The translations under genes and the position numbers were made by a program. From Nostocoides_A vanveenii (GTDB lineage: Bacteria; Actinomycetota; Actinomycetes; Actinomycetales; Dermatophilaceae), in assembly GCF_039531165.1 (NCBI RefSeq), contig NZ_BAAAPN010000103.1, positions 14,774 to 78,773 on the forward strand: DNA of 64,000 bases, written 5' to 3'. This document shows positions 1 to 7,754 of this stretch, one piece after another. Each line of letters begins with the position of its first letter. The stretch's first letter is position 1. The notes below the pieces were generated by a model. The model was given only the letters and a program-made list of their open reading frames with translations, did no database searches and was not told the DNA's origin.

Positions 1-1
1 C

Positions 2-811
2 AGGCTCGCGGCGGGTGAGGGGTTCGCCTACGGCCTGTCCGAGCGCGAGGCCGGCAGCGACACGGCCGGCATGACCTGCCAGGCCCGCGACAACGGCGAC
101 GGCACCTTCACTCTCAACGGTGGCAAGGCGTGGATCACCAATGCCGGTGTGGCAGAGCTCTATACGGTCATGGCCGTCACAGACCCCGGTGGTCGCCGCG
201 GGGCGAATGTCACCGCCTTCGTCGTCGAGAAGTCCGACCCCGGATTCGGTTTCGGAGAGAAGGAGCGCAAGCTCGGGATCAAGGGCAGCCCGACGCGCGA
301 GTTGCTCTTCGACAACTGCACCATCCCCGAGGACCGGATGGTCGGTGCGCGCGGTGAGGGGCTCAAGGTCGCGTTGAAGACGCTCGACCACACCCGGATC
401 ACCATCGGCGCCCAGGCCGTCGGAGTGGCGCAGGGGGCCCTGGACGTGGCGCTGGCCTATGTCAAGGAGCGCAAGCAGTTCGGCAAGGCCATCGCCGAGT
501 TCCAGGGCCTGCAGTTCATGCTCGCGGACATGGCCATGGAGCTCGAGGCGGCGCGGCAACTGGTCTATGTGGCCGCGGCCAAGTCGGAGCGGCATGACCG
601 GGACCTGTCCTTCTTCGGGGCCGCGGCAAAGTGCTTCGCCTCGGATGTCGCGATGAAGGTCACCACCGACGCCGTGCAGCTGCTCGGTGGCGCCGGCTAT
701 GTCAAAGACTTCCCGGTCGAGCGGATGATGCGCGACGCCAAGATCACCCAGATCTACGAGGGCACCAATCAGATCCAGCGGATCGTCATGGCCCGCCAGT
801 TGTTGCGCTGA
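2..811 (+). CDS. Acyl-CoA dehydrogenase, 5' end outside window
   Basis: C-terminal two thirds of a flavin-dependent acyl-CoA dehydrogenase, which introduces the alpha-beta double bond into an acyl-CoA and passes electrons to ETF. The reading frame is open from the window edge, so the start lies upstream. The family signature AYGLSEREAGSDTA is at the very start (FAD/substrate-binding middle domain). The C-terminal helical domain carries ERKQFGKAIAEFQGLQ, the QLLGGAGYVKDFPVER segment and IYEGTNQIQR, whose Glu is the usual catalytic base of short/medium-chain and branched-chain members. The minus-strand scoA/scoB/thioesterase genes 4.5 kb away suggest a lipid or branched-chain catabolic neighbourhood, but the genes are not contiguous. 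Family assignment is secure; chain-length specificity cannot be read from this part. Confidence 0.95.
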   Translation, partial: RLAAGEGFAYGLSEREAGSDTAGMTCQARDNGDGTFTLNGGKAWITNAGVAELYTVMAVTDPGGRRGANVTAFVVEKSDPGFGFGEKERKLGIKGSPTRELLFDNCTIPEDRMVGARGEGLKVALKTLDHTRITIGAQAVGVAQGALDVALAYVKERKQFGKAIAEFQGLQFMLADMAMELEAARQLVYVAAAKSERHDRDLSFFGAAAKCFASDVAMKVTTDAVQLLGGAGYVKDFPVERMMRDAKITQIYEGTNQIQRIVMARQLLR

Positions 812-815
812 CGCG

Positions 816-2069
816 TCAAGGGGCCTTGGTCGGCAGCAGTTCGGCCGGAATCGCGTCGTCACCTCGCAGGGCGCTGAACAGGCGCTCGGCGCCGGCGGCG
901 TCCCACTCGACGGCAAGCCCGGCCGCAGTCGGCAGGCCGGGGTTGGAGACCGGCACCGTCACGGAGTTGCCCTTGCCCCCGGCGACCGCGCGCAGCCCGA
1001 GGAACGCCCGCGAGGTGCCGATCATCCCGTCATCGCTGCCGATGGCGACGGCGCTGCCCGCGGACGTGCCGATCGAGTGCAGGCGCCAGGGGAAAATCAC
1101 CGTCGAGGGCGTGCCGATCTTGCCCATCAGGGCGCCGAGGAATTGCCGCTGCCGCTTGACGCGCCCGAGGTCGCCCTCGGGGTCGGAGTAGCGGGCCCGG
1201 ACATAGCCCAGGGCGTTCTTGCCGTTCAGCGTCTGGCAGCCGGCCGGCAGGTCGATGTGCGCCTTCTCGTCGTTCATCGCGTGCGGTAGGCACATCCGCA
1301 CCCCGCCGACCGCGTCGACGAGGTTGGCGAAGCCAGCGAACCCGATCTCGACATAGCCGTCCAGGTGCAGGCCCGTCGACTTCTCGATGGTCGCAGCGAG
1401 CAGCGGCGGGCCGCCGATGGCGAAGGCGGCGTTGATCTTGTTCATCCCGTGCCCCGGGATCTCCACATAGGAGTCGCGCGGGATCGACAGCAGCGTCGGA
1501 TCGCCGCCGCCGGTGTGCAGCACCATGATCGAGTCGGTGCGCGCCCCCTCGGCGTAGCCGGTGCCCAGTTCCTTGCGCTGCTTCGGCGTCAGCTTGGCGC
1601 GGGCGTCGGAGCCCACCATCAGGTAGTTGCTACCGGCCGTGTCGGAGATGTGGCCGCCGGCCGGGGTGGCATCGACGCGCCCAACGCTCGACCAGGCGCC
1701 GTGGACGGCCCAGATCGTCGCCGCGACCCAGGCGATCGCGGTCACGAGCAGCAACGCCACGACCCGCCTAACCGTATGCCCGGTGCCCCGCGGCCTCGGT
1801 GGCGGAACCAGCCGCTCGGGCCGGGTCGGCCGGGCCGGCGGAGCTGCCGGCCCGGTGGGCATCGTCGGCTCCGGCCGGTGTGACCACGCGGGGGGAGCGT
1901 CGAAATCGTCATCGTGCCAGCCGACATACGGGTCGCGCGGCTGGGTGGGCAGCGCCTGGGTGCGGTCGCCGACGGGCGGTGCGGGGGGAGTCGCGGACGG
2001 CGTCCGGCGCCGCTGGGGAATGGCCCGCGCGTCGCCCGATGTGTCACGTCCGTCGAAGCGATCGCTCAC
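816..2069 (-). CDS. LytR-CpsA-Psr (LCP) family cell-wall glycopolymer ligase
   Basis: LCP proteins transfer undecaprenyl-linked glycopolymers onto peptidoglycan outside the membrane. The 417-residue protein has a proline-rich cytosolic tail (residues 1-100), one membrane segment (about 101-122) and an extracytoplasmic LCP domain. Diagnostic residues are visible: ARTDSIMVLH, SIPRDSYVEI, KINAAFAIGG and the Arg-rich RYSDPEGDLGRVKRQR. The GTG start is chosen because it sits directly after a TACCCT box and a tiny leaderless ORF whose TGA overlaps it as GTGA; a longer N-terminal extension would run through low-quality sequence. It is divergent from a GT2 glycosyltransferase, which fits a shared role in envelope polysaccharide. 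Its stop lies 4 nt beyond the acyl-CoA dehydrogenase stop (convergent). Confidence 0.93.
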   Translation of the reverse strand: MSDRFDGRDTSGDARAIPQRRRTPSATPPAPPVGDRTQALPTQPRDPYVGWHDDDFDAPPAWSHRPEPTMPTGPAAPPARPTRPERLVPPPRPRGTGHTVRRVVALLLVTAIAWVAATIWAVHGAWSSVGRVDATPAGGHISDTAGSNYLMVGSDARAKLTPKQRKELGTGYAEGARTDSIMVLHTGGGDPTLLSIPRDSYVEIPGHGMNKINAAFAIGGPPLLAATIEKSTGLHLDGYVEIGFAGFANLVDAVGGVRMCLPHAMNDEKAHIDLPAGCQTLNGKNALGYVRARYSDPEGDLGRVKRQRQFLGALMGKIGTPSTVIFPWRLHSIGTSAGSAVAIGSDDGMIGTSRAFLGLRAVAGGKGNSVTVPVSNPGLPTAAGLAVEWDAAGAERLFSALRGDDAIPAELLPTKAP

Positions 2070-2101
2070 GTGCGCACCAAACGCTCGACGGGCCGGGTCA
2101 T
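2066..2101 (-). CDS. Putative leaderless upstream mini-ORF (11 aa) of the LCP gene
   Basis: The sequence shows ATG followed by ten sense codons (MTRPVERLVRT) and TGA. The ATG lies 7 nt after a TACCCT -10-like box, the geometry of leaderless actinobacterial transcripts. The TGA overlaps the GTG of the LCP gene (GTGA), a typical arrangement for translational coupling. The peptide has no recognisable family. It may be a real coupling leader, or the transcript may begin elsewhere and the ORF be chance. Confidence 0.4.
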   Translation of the reverse strand: MTRPVERLVRT

Positions 2102-2108
2102 GCCGGAC

Positions 2109-2114
2109 AGGGTA
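2109..2114 (-). promoter_or_regulatory. -10 box (TACCCT) for the LCP gene/mini-ORF
   Basis: TACCCT on the minus strand fits TAnnnT and lies 7 nt before the mini-ORF ATG, about 39 nt before the LCP start. No convincing -35 box is seen. Confidence 0.45.
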
Positions 2115-2138
2115 AACGCCCGACCTGACCCGAGCCGG

Positions 2139-2144
2139 GATACT
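2139..2144 (+). promoter_or_regulatory. -10-like GATACT before the GT2 gene
   Basis: GATACT lies 6 nt upstream of the GTG at 2151, which supports a leaderless start there. It deviates from TAnnnT at the first base. Confidence 0.35.
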
Positions 2145-2150
2145 TGGGGC

Positions 2151-3182
2151 GTGCCGACGCCGCAGACTGCAGATTTGCCCACCGAATGGCCGCTCGTGTC
2201 GGTCATCGTGCCCATCCTGAACGAGGAGCGGCACCTGGCCGATGCGGTCGCGATGATCTCGGCTCAGGACTACCCCGGTGAGGTGGAGATCGTGCTCGCG
2301 CTCGGCCCATCGAGCGACCGGACCGACGAGGTGGCCGCCGTGCTCGCGGGCCGCGACGCGCGCATTCGTCTCGTCCCCAACCCCACCGGCAAGACGCCGA
2401 CCGCCCTCAACGCGGCCATCGGGGCCTCGCGCGGCGAGATCATCGCGCGGGTCGACGGACACGCCGAGATCCCGGTCGACTACCTGCGCATCGGCGTCTC
2501 GACCCTGATCGCCCAGGAGGCCGACAATGTCGGCGGCGTGATGCATGCCAGCGGACGCACCGATTTCGAGCGCGCCGTCGCCGCCGCGATGCGCAGCCGG
2601 ATCGGCGTGGGCAATGCCGCCTTCCACGTCGGTGGTGCCGCCGGCCCCGCCGAAACGGTCTATCTCGGGATCTTCCGGCGGGCCGCCCTGGTCGCCGTCG
2701 GCGGCTTCGACGAGCACTACGAGCGAGCGCAGGACTGGGAGATGAACCACCGCATCCGAGCCCGCGGCGGGCGGATCTGGTTCACACCCGACCTGGTCGT
2801 CACCTACCGCCCGCGGAGCACGCCCGGTGCCCTGGCCAGGCAATACTTCCAGTACGGCCGGTGGCGCCATGTCATCGCCCGGCACCACGAGGGCTCGATC
2901 AATCTGCGCTATCTCGCGCCGCCGACCATGGTGCTCGGGACTGCCGCCGCGGGACTTGTGGGTTTAGTGTGGCGTCCGGCATGGTTGGTTCCGACGGCGT
3001 ATGCGGGGGCTGTGACGTTGGGGGGACTCCTCGCCGCCCGCGGCGAGAATCCCCGCACGCGCGCGTTGACGCCGGTCGCGCTGGCCGTTATGCACTGGGC
3101 ATGGGGAGTCGGCTATCTCTCCTCGCCGCCGGAACTGGCGCGCGGACGGATCGCCGATCCACGAACTGGAGGATCGTTATGA
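2151..3182 (+). CDS. Glycosyltransferase family 2 (ExoA-like) with C-terminal membrane segments
   Basis: Inverting GT-A glycosyltransferase expected to build an envelope or secreted glycan at the cytoplasmic face of the membrane. The N-terminal domain shows VSVIVPILNEERHLADAV, the TPTALNAAIGASRGEIIARVDGHAEIP stretch containing the metal-binding DGH in place of DxD (about residue 100), and the acceptor-side GGFDEHYERAQDWEMNHRIR motif. Two or three hydrophobic segments follow near the C-terminus (about residues 255-320). The GTG start is chosen from the upstream -10-like box. The stop overlaps the next ATG (TTATGA), so it is probably cotranscribed with the SpoIID/CWB2 gene. The substrate is unknown. 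Confidence 0.9.
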   Translation: MPTPQTADLPTEWPLVSVIVPILNEERHLADAVAMISAQDYPGEVEIVLALGPSSDRTDEVAAVLAGRDARIRLVPNPTGKTPTALNAAIGASRGEIIARVDGHAEIPVDYLRIGVSTLIAQEADNVGGVMHASGRTDFERAVAAAMRSRIGVGNAAFHVGGAAGPAETVYLGIFRRAALVAVGGFDEHYERAQDWEMNHRIRARGGRIWFTPDLVVTYRPRSTPGALARQYFQYGRWRHVIARHHEGSINLRYLAPPTMVLGTAAAGLVGLVWRPAWLVPTAYAGAVTLGGLLAARGENPRTRALTPVALAVMHWAWGVGYLSSPPELARGRIADPRTGGSL

Positions 3183-5374
3183 CAACTCGCCGGTATGCCG
3201 CTGTCCGCGGCCTGCGTGCCGCGGCCGGTGCCGCTGTGATCGCCCTCGCTACCGTGTCGGTGCCGGCGGCGACGGCGGCGCCCAGCGCTGCGGGAGGGGG
3301 TGCGGCATACGGCCAACGGGGAGTCGACCGGACGCAGACGCCCAGCGCCGGGTCTGCCGCGGCCGCGAACTGGACGATCACCGGAGCGGGCGCCGGGCAT
3401 GGCGTGGGGATGAGCCAGTACGGCGCGCTCGCCCAGGCCAACGCCGGGTGGAAGGCCGCGCAGATCCTGAAGTTCTACTATCCGGGCACCACGATGGGCC
3501 CGGCCGCCGACGCGATGACGTTGGTGGTCAATGTCCAGGACCACGTGACCAGTTCGACGGTCACGACCTCGGCACTCGCGGCCGGCGGCGGGGCCTTCAC
3601 GGTCAGTGCCGGGGGCGTCACCATGTCCGGTGGGGCCAGCACGAGCGTGACCTTCACCGGATCCGGGTCCACCGTGACCGCGTCGTGCGCCGCGTGCACC
3701 GGCCGGAAGACAGTCAGCGGCGGCACGGTCACGATGCGCTTCGCCGACGGTAAGACTCTGGCCAATGTCGGCACCAACCGTTTTGACGTCGGCATCCTCA
3801 CCGTGACCCCCTCGGACACCGGGACGGCCGTGCAGGTCGGACTGCGGGTGCGACTGCACGATGAGTATCTCGACCGGATCGCGGAGATGCCCTGGTCGTG
3901 GCCGGCCGGTGCGCTGCAAGCCCAAGCCGCGGCCGCGCGCGCCTATGCGCTGAGCAAGATCAAGGACGGCCTGCGCCCCTCATGCGGCTGCCATGTCTAC
4001 AACAACACGGACGACCAGGTGTTCGCCGGGTATCCGGCGAGCGGCAATCTCCCTACCTGGGACGCGTGGAAGGCCGCCGTGCGCTCGGGTGGCAGCGCGA
4101 CGACCGGTCAGGTCCCGAAATACGCCGGCAGCGTGATCCGCGCCTTCTATTCGCCGAGCAATGGCGGGTGGACGCAGTCGAGCGCTGAGGCGTGGGGGAC
4201 GGCGCTGCCCTATCTGATCAGTGCCGCGGATCCGTGGTCGACCAAACCCGGCAATCCCTATCTGTCGTGGACGCGCACTGTCTCCGGGGCCGACCTGGCG
4301 GCGGCGGCCGGCGTGTCGGATGTCGCCCGTCTCGATCTGAGCAGGCGCACCCAGGCCCATGCGCTCGGCACCGTTTATGCGTATGCCGGCAACGGAGCAA
4401 CCGGGAAGGTGGCGGGGACGACCTTCGCCGCGCGGCTCGGTCTGCCCTCCTCCTGGGTCCGGCACCGCGTGGAACGGGTGACGGGAGCAGACCAGAGCGC
4501 CCTGGCGGCGGCGGTCGCGCGCAGTGTCCCAGTGGATGCGCAGACCGTGGTGCTCGTCAGTGCCGACCCCGCGAAGCTGCCCGACGCCGTTGCCGCGCCG
4601 CCGCTGGCGAAGACGCTTGGTGCGCCTCTGCTGCTCACCGATCAGTACGCCTTGCCGATGCCGACCGTCGGTGAGCTGAATCGCCGGGTGTCGTCCCTGA
4701 AGTACGCCGTGATCATCGGAGGCGCCAACTCTGTCGATCAGCGGGTGCTCGACCAGTTGACGGCGCGGGGATTGACGGTGAGCCGGATCGACGGCGCGGA
4801 CCGCTACGAGGTGTCGAAGAATGTCGCGCTGCGGATGGGCCAGATCAAGCCGGTCACCAATGCCGTCGTCGTCGGCGGTGCCGCCCTGCCGGACGCCGTC
4901 AGCGTCGGTGGCCCGGCCGTCGGCACGCGCTCGCCGATCCTGTTCACGCCGGCGGCGGACCTCGGCGCGGCTGCCGCAGCGGCGATCGACACGCTGAAGC
5001 CCACGACCACCCAGGTCGTGGGCGGTCCCGCATCGGTGTCGGGACTGGTGGTCTCCACGCTGCAGAAGCGCGGCATCACCACGATCCGCCTATCAGGCGC
5101 CAATCGCTATGAAGTCTCGGTCGCCGTCGCGGGCTTCTTCGCACCCAAGATGCCCGGGAGCAAGGTGGTCTTGGCCGCCGGCGACGACGGCTTCTTGATG
5201 GATGCCTTGCTCGGCGCGCCGCTGGGCCGGCCGACGGTGCTGGCGATCCACGACCATCTGCCCAGCGCCGTGGCGCGCTATCTGCAGACGCTGAACTGGC
5301 TCGGCACGCTGACGGTCATCGGCGGATCGAGCCATGTGGACGACGCGAGCGTGCAGGCGGCCGCCGAGTCCTGA
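3179..5374 (+). CDS. Secreted SpoIID/LytB-domain protein with cell-wall-binding repeats (CWB2)
   Basis: The 731-residue exported protein starts with an Arg-rich, Ala-rich signal peptide (residues 1 to about 36). A SpoIID/LytB domain follows (about 55-430; GHGVGMSQYGALAQA, LKFYYPGTT, AAAARAYAL). In SpoIID this domain cleaves denuded glycan strands. The C-terminal 290 residues contain three CWB2-type repeats, recognised by ADRYEVSKNVALRM and ANRYEVSVAVAGFF with preceding GG-A/N segments; such repeats anchor clostridial proteins to the wall polymer. It overlaps the upstream GT2 gene by 4 nt. The pairing with a glycosyltransferase and an LCP ligase suggests a wall-associated role. Whether the SpoIID domain is catalytic here is not shown. 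Confidence 0.9.
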   Translation: MTTRRYAAVRGLRAAAGAAVIALATVSVPAATAAPSAAGGGAAYGQRGVDRTQTPSAGSAAAANWTITGAGAGHGVGMSQYGALAQANAGWKAAQILKFYYPGTTMGPAADAMTLVVNVQDHVTSSTVTTSALAAGGGAFTVSAGGVTMSGGASTSVTFTGSGSTVTASCAACTGRKTVSGGTVTMRFADGKTLANVGTNRFDVGILTVTPSDTGTAVQVGLRVRLHDEYLDRIAEMPWSWPAGALQAQAAAARAYALSKIKDGLRPSCGCHVYNNTDDQVFAGYPASGNLPTWDAWKAAVRSGGSATTGQVPKYAGSVIRAFYSPSNGGWTQSSAEAWGTALPYLISAADPWSTKPGNPYLSWTRTVSGADLAAAAGVSDVARLDLSRRTQAHALGTVYAYAGNGATGKVAGTTFAARLGLPSSWVRHRVERVTGADQSALAAAVARSVPVDAQTVVLVSADPAKLPDAVAAPPLAKTLGAPLLLTDQYALPMPTVGELNRRVSSLKYAVIIGGANSVDQRVLDQLTARGLTVSRIDGADRYEVSKNVALRMGQIKPVTNAVVVGGAALPDAVSVGGPAVGTRSPILFTPAADLGAAAAAAIDTLKPTTTQVVGGPASVSGLVVSTLQKRGITTIRLSGANRYEVSVAVAGFFAPKMPGSKVVLAAGDDGFLMDALLGAPLGRPTVLAIHDHLPSAVARYLQTLNWLGTLTVIGGSSHVDDASVQAAAES

Positions 5375-6163
5375 TCAGCGGCGGTCGATGAGCACCGGCT
5401 GGGTCGCATAGGCGACGAAGCCGCGCGCGTCCGAGATGGTCGCGTGCGCGACGCCGATCCCGTCGGCAGCGACGTGCGTCGCCGCATCGAGGTAGATCCA
5501 CTCGCCCTCGGCGGGCCGAAGGCAGGTGACGGTGATGCTCGGCGGGATGAACAGCCAACCGTCGAGATGTAGCGGAGCGCTGATGCCATTGGTCGAGTCG
5601 GCGACCGCCGCCACCAGCTGCGTGTGGGTCGGCGCCTCGCCCGCCACGATTGCCGTATGCGGCCGGGCCCAGACCGCGGCCGGCCCCTCGATGTCGAAAG
5701 CGCCGCTCGCCCAACGCCATTCGATGCTGCGGCCGTAGCCCCACGCCGGGTCCATGCCGGGGAAATAGCGCTGCTCCTGGGGGCCGGGCAGCCCGCGCGC
5801 GGGCGGCGCCCAGTCGGCCGGCTCGGCCCGGTCGTCCTCCCGGTGGATCAGCCAGGCGCGCATGACGACCGCTGCCCGCTCACCGAAGGTGAGTTCGGCT
5901 TCGACCAGCGCCACCCGCCGACCGGGGCGGACCGTGCGGGTGGTGACACGGCATACGCCCTGGGGGATGGGTGCCAGGAAGTCCGCGGTGAAGCGGGCGA
6001 CGCGCATAGTGGGGTCGTCGTGATGGCGCTCGATCTCGCGCACGCACAAGGCGGACGGCGGGCCACCGTGTTGGGCCGCGAAATCCCACGGGCTCTGCGT
6101 CGCGGTGGTCGACTCGAAGCGCCCCTCGCCGAGGGGCAGGTAGTACGCCTCCGGCGCGGTCAT
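5375..6163 (-). CDS. TesB-like acyl-CoA thioesterase
   Basis: Predicted double-hotdog thioesterase (262 aa) hydrolysing acyl-CoAs. The N-terminal AAQHGGPPSALCVREIE segment is the conserved helix entry of this actinobacterial TesB-like family, and the second half repeats a hotdog pattern (VAAVADSTNGISAPL, where TesB enzymes place the catalytic Asp). Its ATG overlaps the scoB stop (ATGA), so it is translationally coupled as the last gene of a scoA-scoB-thioesterase operon. It converges on the SpoIID/CWB2 gene with no gap. The operon suggests acetoacetyl-CoA or related 3-oxoacyl metabolism; the substrate is not determinable. Confidence 0.85.
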   Translation of the reverse strand: MTAPEAYYLPLGEGRFESTTATQSPWDFAAQHGGPPSALCVREIERHHDDPTMRVARFTADFLAPIPQGVCRVTTRTVRPGRRVALVEAELTFGERAAVVMRAWLIHREDDRAEPADWAPPARGLPGPQEQRYFPGMDPAWGYGRSIEWRWASGAFDIEGPAAVWARPHTAIVAGEAPTHTQLVAAVADSTNGISAPLHLDGWLFIPPSITVTCLRPAEGEWIYLDAATHVAADGIGVAHATISDARGFVAYATQPVLIDRR

Positions 6164-6798
6164 TCCAGGTCGAGCGTCAACTCGGGCCCGGTCGCCGCGC
6201 GCACCTCGTCGACGCTGACGCCCGGCGCGAGCTCGCGCAGCACCAAGCCGGCATCCGTGACGTCCATGACCGCCAGGTCGGTGATGATCCGCTGGACCAC
6301 CCGTTTGCCGGTCAGCGGGAGTGCGCACTCGGCGAGGATCTTGTGGGAGCCGTCCCGGGCCACGTGCTCCATCAGCACGATCACCCTTTTGGCCCCGTGC
6401 ACGAGGTCCATCGCGCCGCCCATGCCCTTGACCATCTTGCCGGGGATCATCCAGTTGGCGATGTCGCCGGTGACGGAGACCTGCATGGCACCGAGGATGG
6501 CCGCGTCGACCTTGCCGCCGCGGATCATCCCGAAGCTGGTCGCCGAGTCGAAGATGCTGGCGCCCCGGCGCAGGGTGACGGTCTCCTTGCCGGCGTTGAT
6601 CAGGTCGGCATCCTCCTCGCCCTCGACCGGGTAGGGGCCGATGCCGAGGATGCCGTTCTCCGACTGCAGCACGATGTGCACATCGTCGGGAACGTAGTTC
6701 GGGACCAGCGTGGGCAGGCCGATGCCGAGGTTGACGTAGTCGCCGTCGTGGAGTTCGCGGGCCGCGCGCGCCGCCATTTCTTCGCGGGTCAGTGCCAT
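6160..6798 (-). CDS. scoB: 3-oxoacid CoA-transferase subunit B
   Basis: Beta subunit (212 aa) of succinyl-CoA:3-ketoacid CoA-transferase, moving CoA from succinyl-CoA to acetoacetate or another 3-oxoacid. Visible signatures are YVNLGIGLPTLVPNYVP and the SENGILGIGPYP motif, whose Glu forms the glutamyl-CoA thioester intermediate; GGKVDAAILGAMQV and KGMGGAMDLV are also typical. It starts 3 nt after scoA and overlaps the thioesterase by 4 nt. Length and motifs match the family. Confidence 0.95.
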   Translation of the reverse strand: MALTREEMAARAARELHDGDYVNLGIGLPTLVPNYVPDDVHIVLQSENGILGIGPYPVEGEEDADLINAGKETVTLRRGASIFDSATSFGMIRGGKVDAAILGAMQVSVTGDIANWMIPGKMVKGMGGAMDLVHGAKRVIVLMEHVARDGSHKILAECALPLTGKRVVQRIITDLAVMDVTDAGLVLRELAPGVSVDEVRAATGPELTLDLE

Positions 6799-6801
6799 CG
6801 C

Positions 6802-7590
6802 TCAGCCCTCCTGGCTCGCCGGGCGCGGGCGCGTGGTGCGGCGCTCGATGCGTTTGTTCGCCGCCTGCTGCGGGGTCAGCGGGACGACGCGCTGGACGAA
6901 GATGCTCGGGGTGTGGATCTGGTCCGGGTCGAGCTCACCGGGTTCGACCAGCTCTTCGACCTCGGCGATCGTCACCCGGCCGGCCATCGCGGCGAGCGGG
7001 TTGAAGTTGCGGGCTGTCGAGCGGTAGATCAGATTGCCGTGACGATCGCCCTTCCACGCCCGCACGAGCGCGAAGTCGGTCGAGATCGCTTCCTCCAGGA
7101 CGTAGGTGCGCGTCTCGCCGCCCACGGTGAACTCGGCCGTCGCCTTCGGCGGTGAGGCGAGCGCGATGGTGCCGTCCGCGGCATACCGCAAGGGGAGACC
7201 GCCCTCGGCGATCTGGGTGCCCACGCCGGTCGCGGTGTAGAAGGCGGGGATCCCCGATCCGCCCGCGCGCAGCTTCTCGGCGAGGGTGCCTTGGGGTGTG
7301 AGGTGGACTTCGAGTTCGCCGGCGAGGAATTGCCGCTCGAACTCCTTGTTCTCACCGACATAGGAGCTGATCATCGTCGCGATCCGGCGGTCGGCAAGCA
7401 GGATGCCCAGGCCCCAGTCGTCGACACCGCAGTTGTTGCTGACCGCGGTCAGCCCCACAGGGCCGGCGTGGTGCACCGCCTGGATCAGGACACTGGGAAC
7501 TCCGCACAGCCCGAAACCGCCGACGGCGAGGGTGGCGCCGTCGGTGATATCGGCGACTGCGTCGGCGGCATTGACGACGACTTTGTCCAT
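6802..7590 (-). CDS. scoA: 3-oxoacid CoA-transferase subunit A
   Basis: Alpha subunit (262 aa) of the same CoA-transferase as scoB. The glycine-rich CoA-binding region DGATLAVGGFGLCGVPSVL (residues about 17-35) and the KGDRHGNLIYR segment are characteristic. The ATG is chosen because a TACAGT box sits 6 nt upstream, consistent with a leaderless transcript; an in-frame upstream extension adds only unconserved residues. It is the first gene of the scoA-scoB-thioesterase operon and is divergent from the secreted peptidoglycan-binding protein gene. Confidence 0.95.
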   Translation of the reverse strand: MDKVVVNAADAVADITDGATLAVGGFGLCGVPSVLIQAVHHAGPVGLTAVSNNCGVDDWGLGILLADRRIATMISSYVGENKEFERQFLAGELEVHLTPQGTLAEKLRAGGSGIPAFYTATGVGTQIAEGGLPLRYAADGTIALASPPKATAEFTVGGETRTYVLEEAISTDFALVRAWKGDRHGNLIYRSTARNFNPLAAMAGRVTIAEVEELVEPGELDPDQIHTPSIFVQRVVPLTPQQAANKRIERRTTRPRPASQEG

Positions 7591-7596
7591 GACCTC

Positions 7597-7602
7597 ACTG
7601 TA
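7597..7602 (-). promoter_or_regulatory. -10 box (TACAGT) of the scoAB operon
   Basis: TACAGT on the minus strand lies 6 nt before the scoA ATG. It shares bases with one copy of the dispersed CGGCATAC 8-mer (7600-7607). Confidence 0.5.
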
Positions 7603-7754
7603 TGCCGTGCCTGAAGACACGCCCCTGGGCCTTGCCTTTCGGTGTGACTCGTGGGACAAATGATGCGGCCCGCCACCGACGGCGGCCGCCGCCCGCGTGT
7701 CGTCCCGCGACGGCCCCGGCTCGACGCAGCCGGCTCATCCAGGAGTGTCCACCC

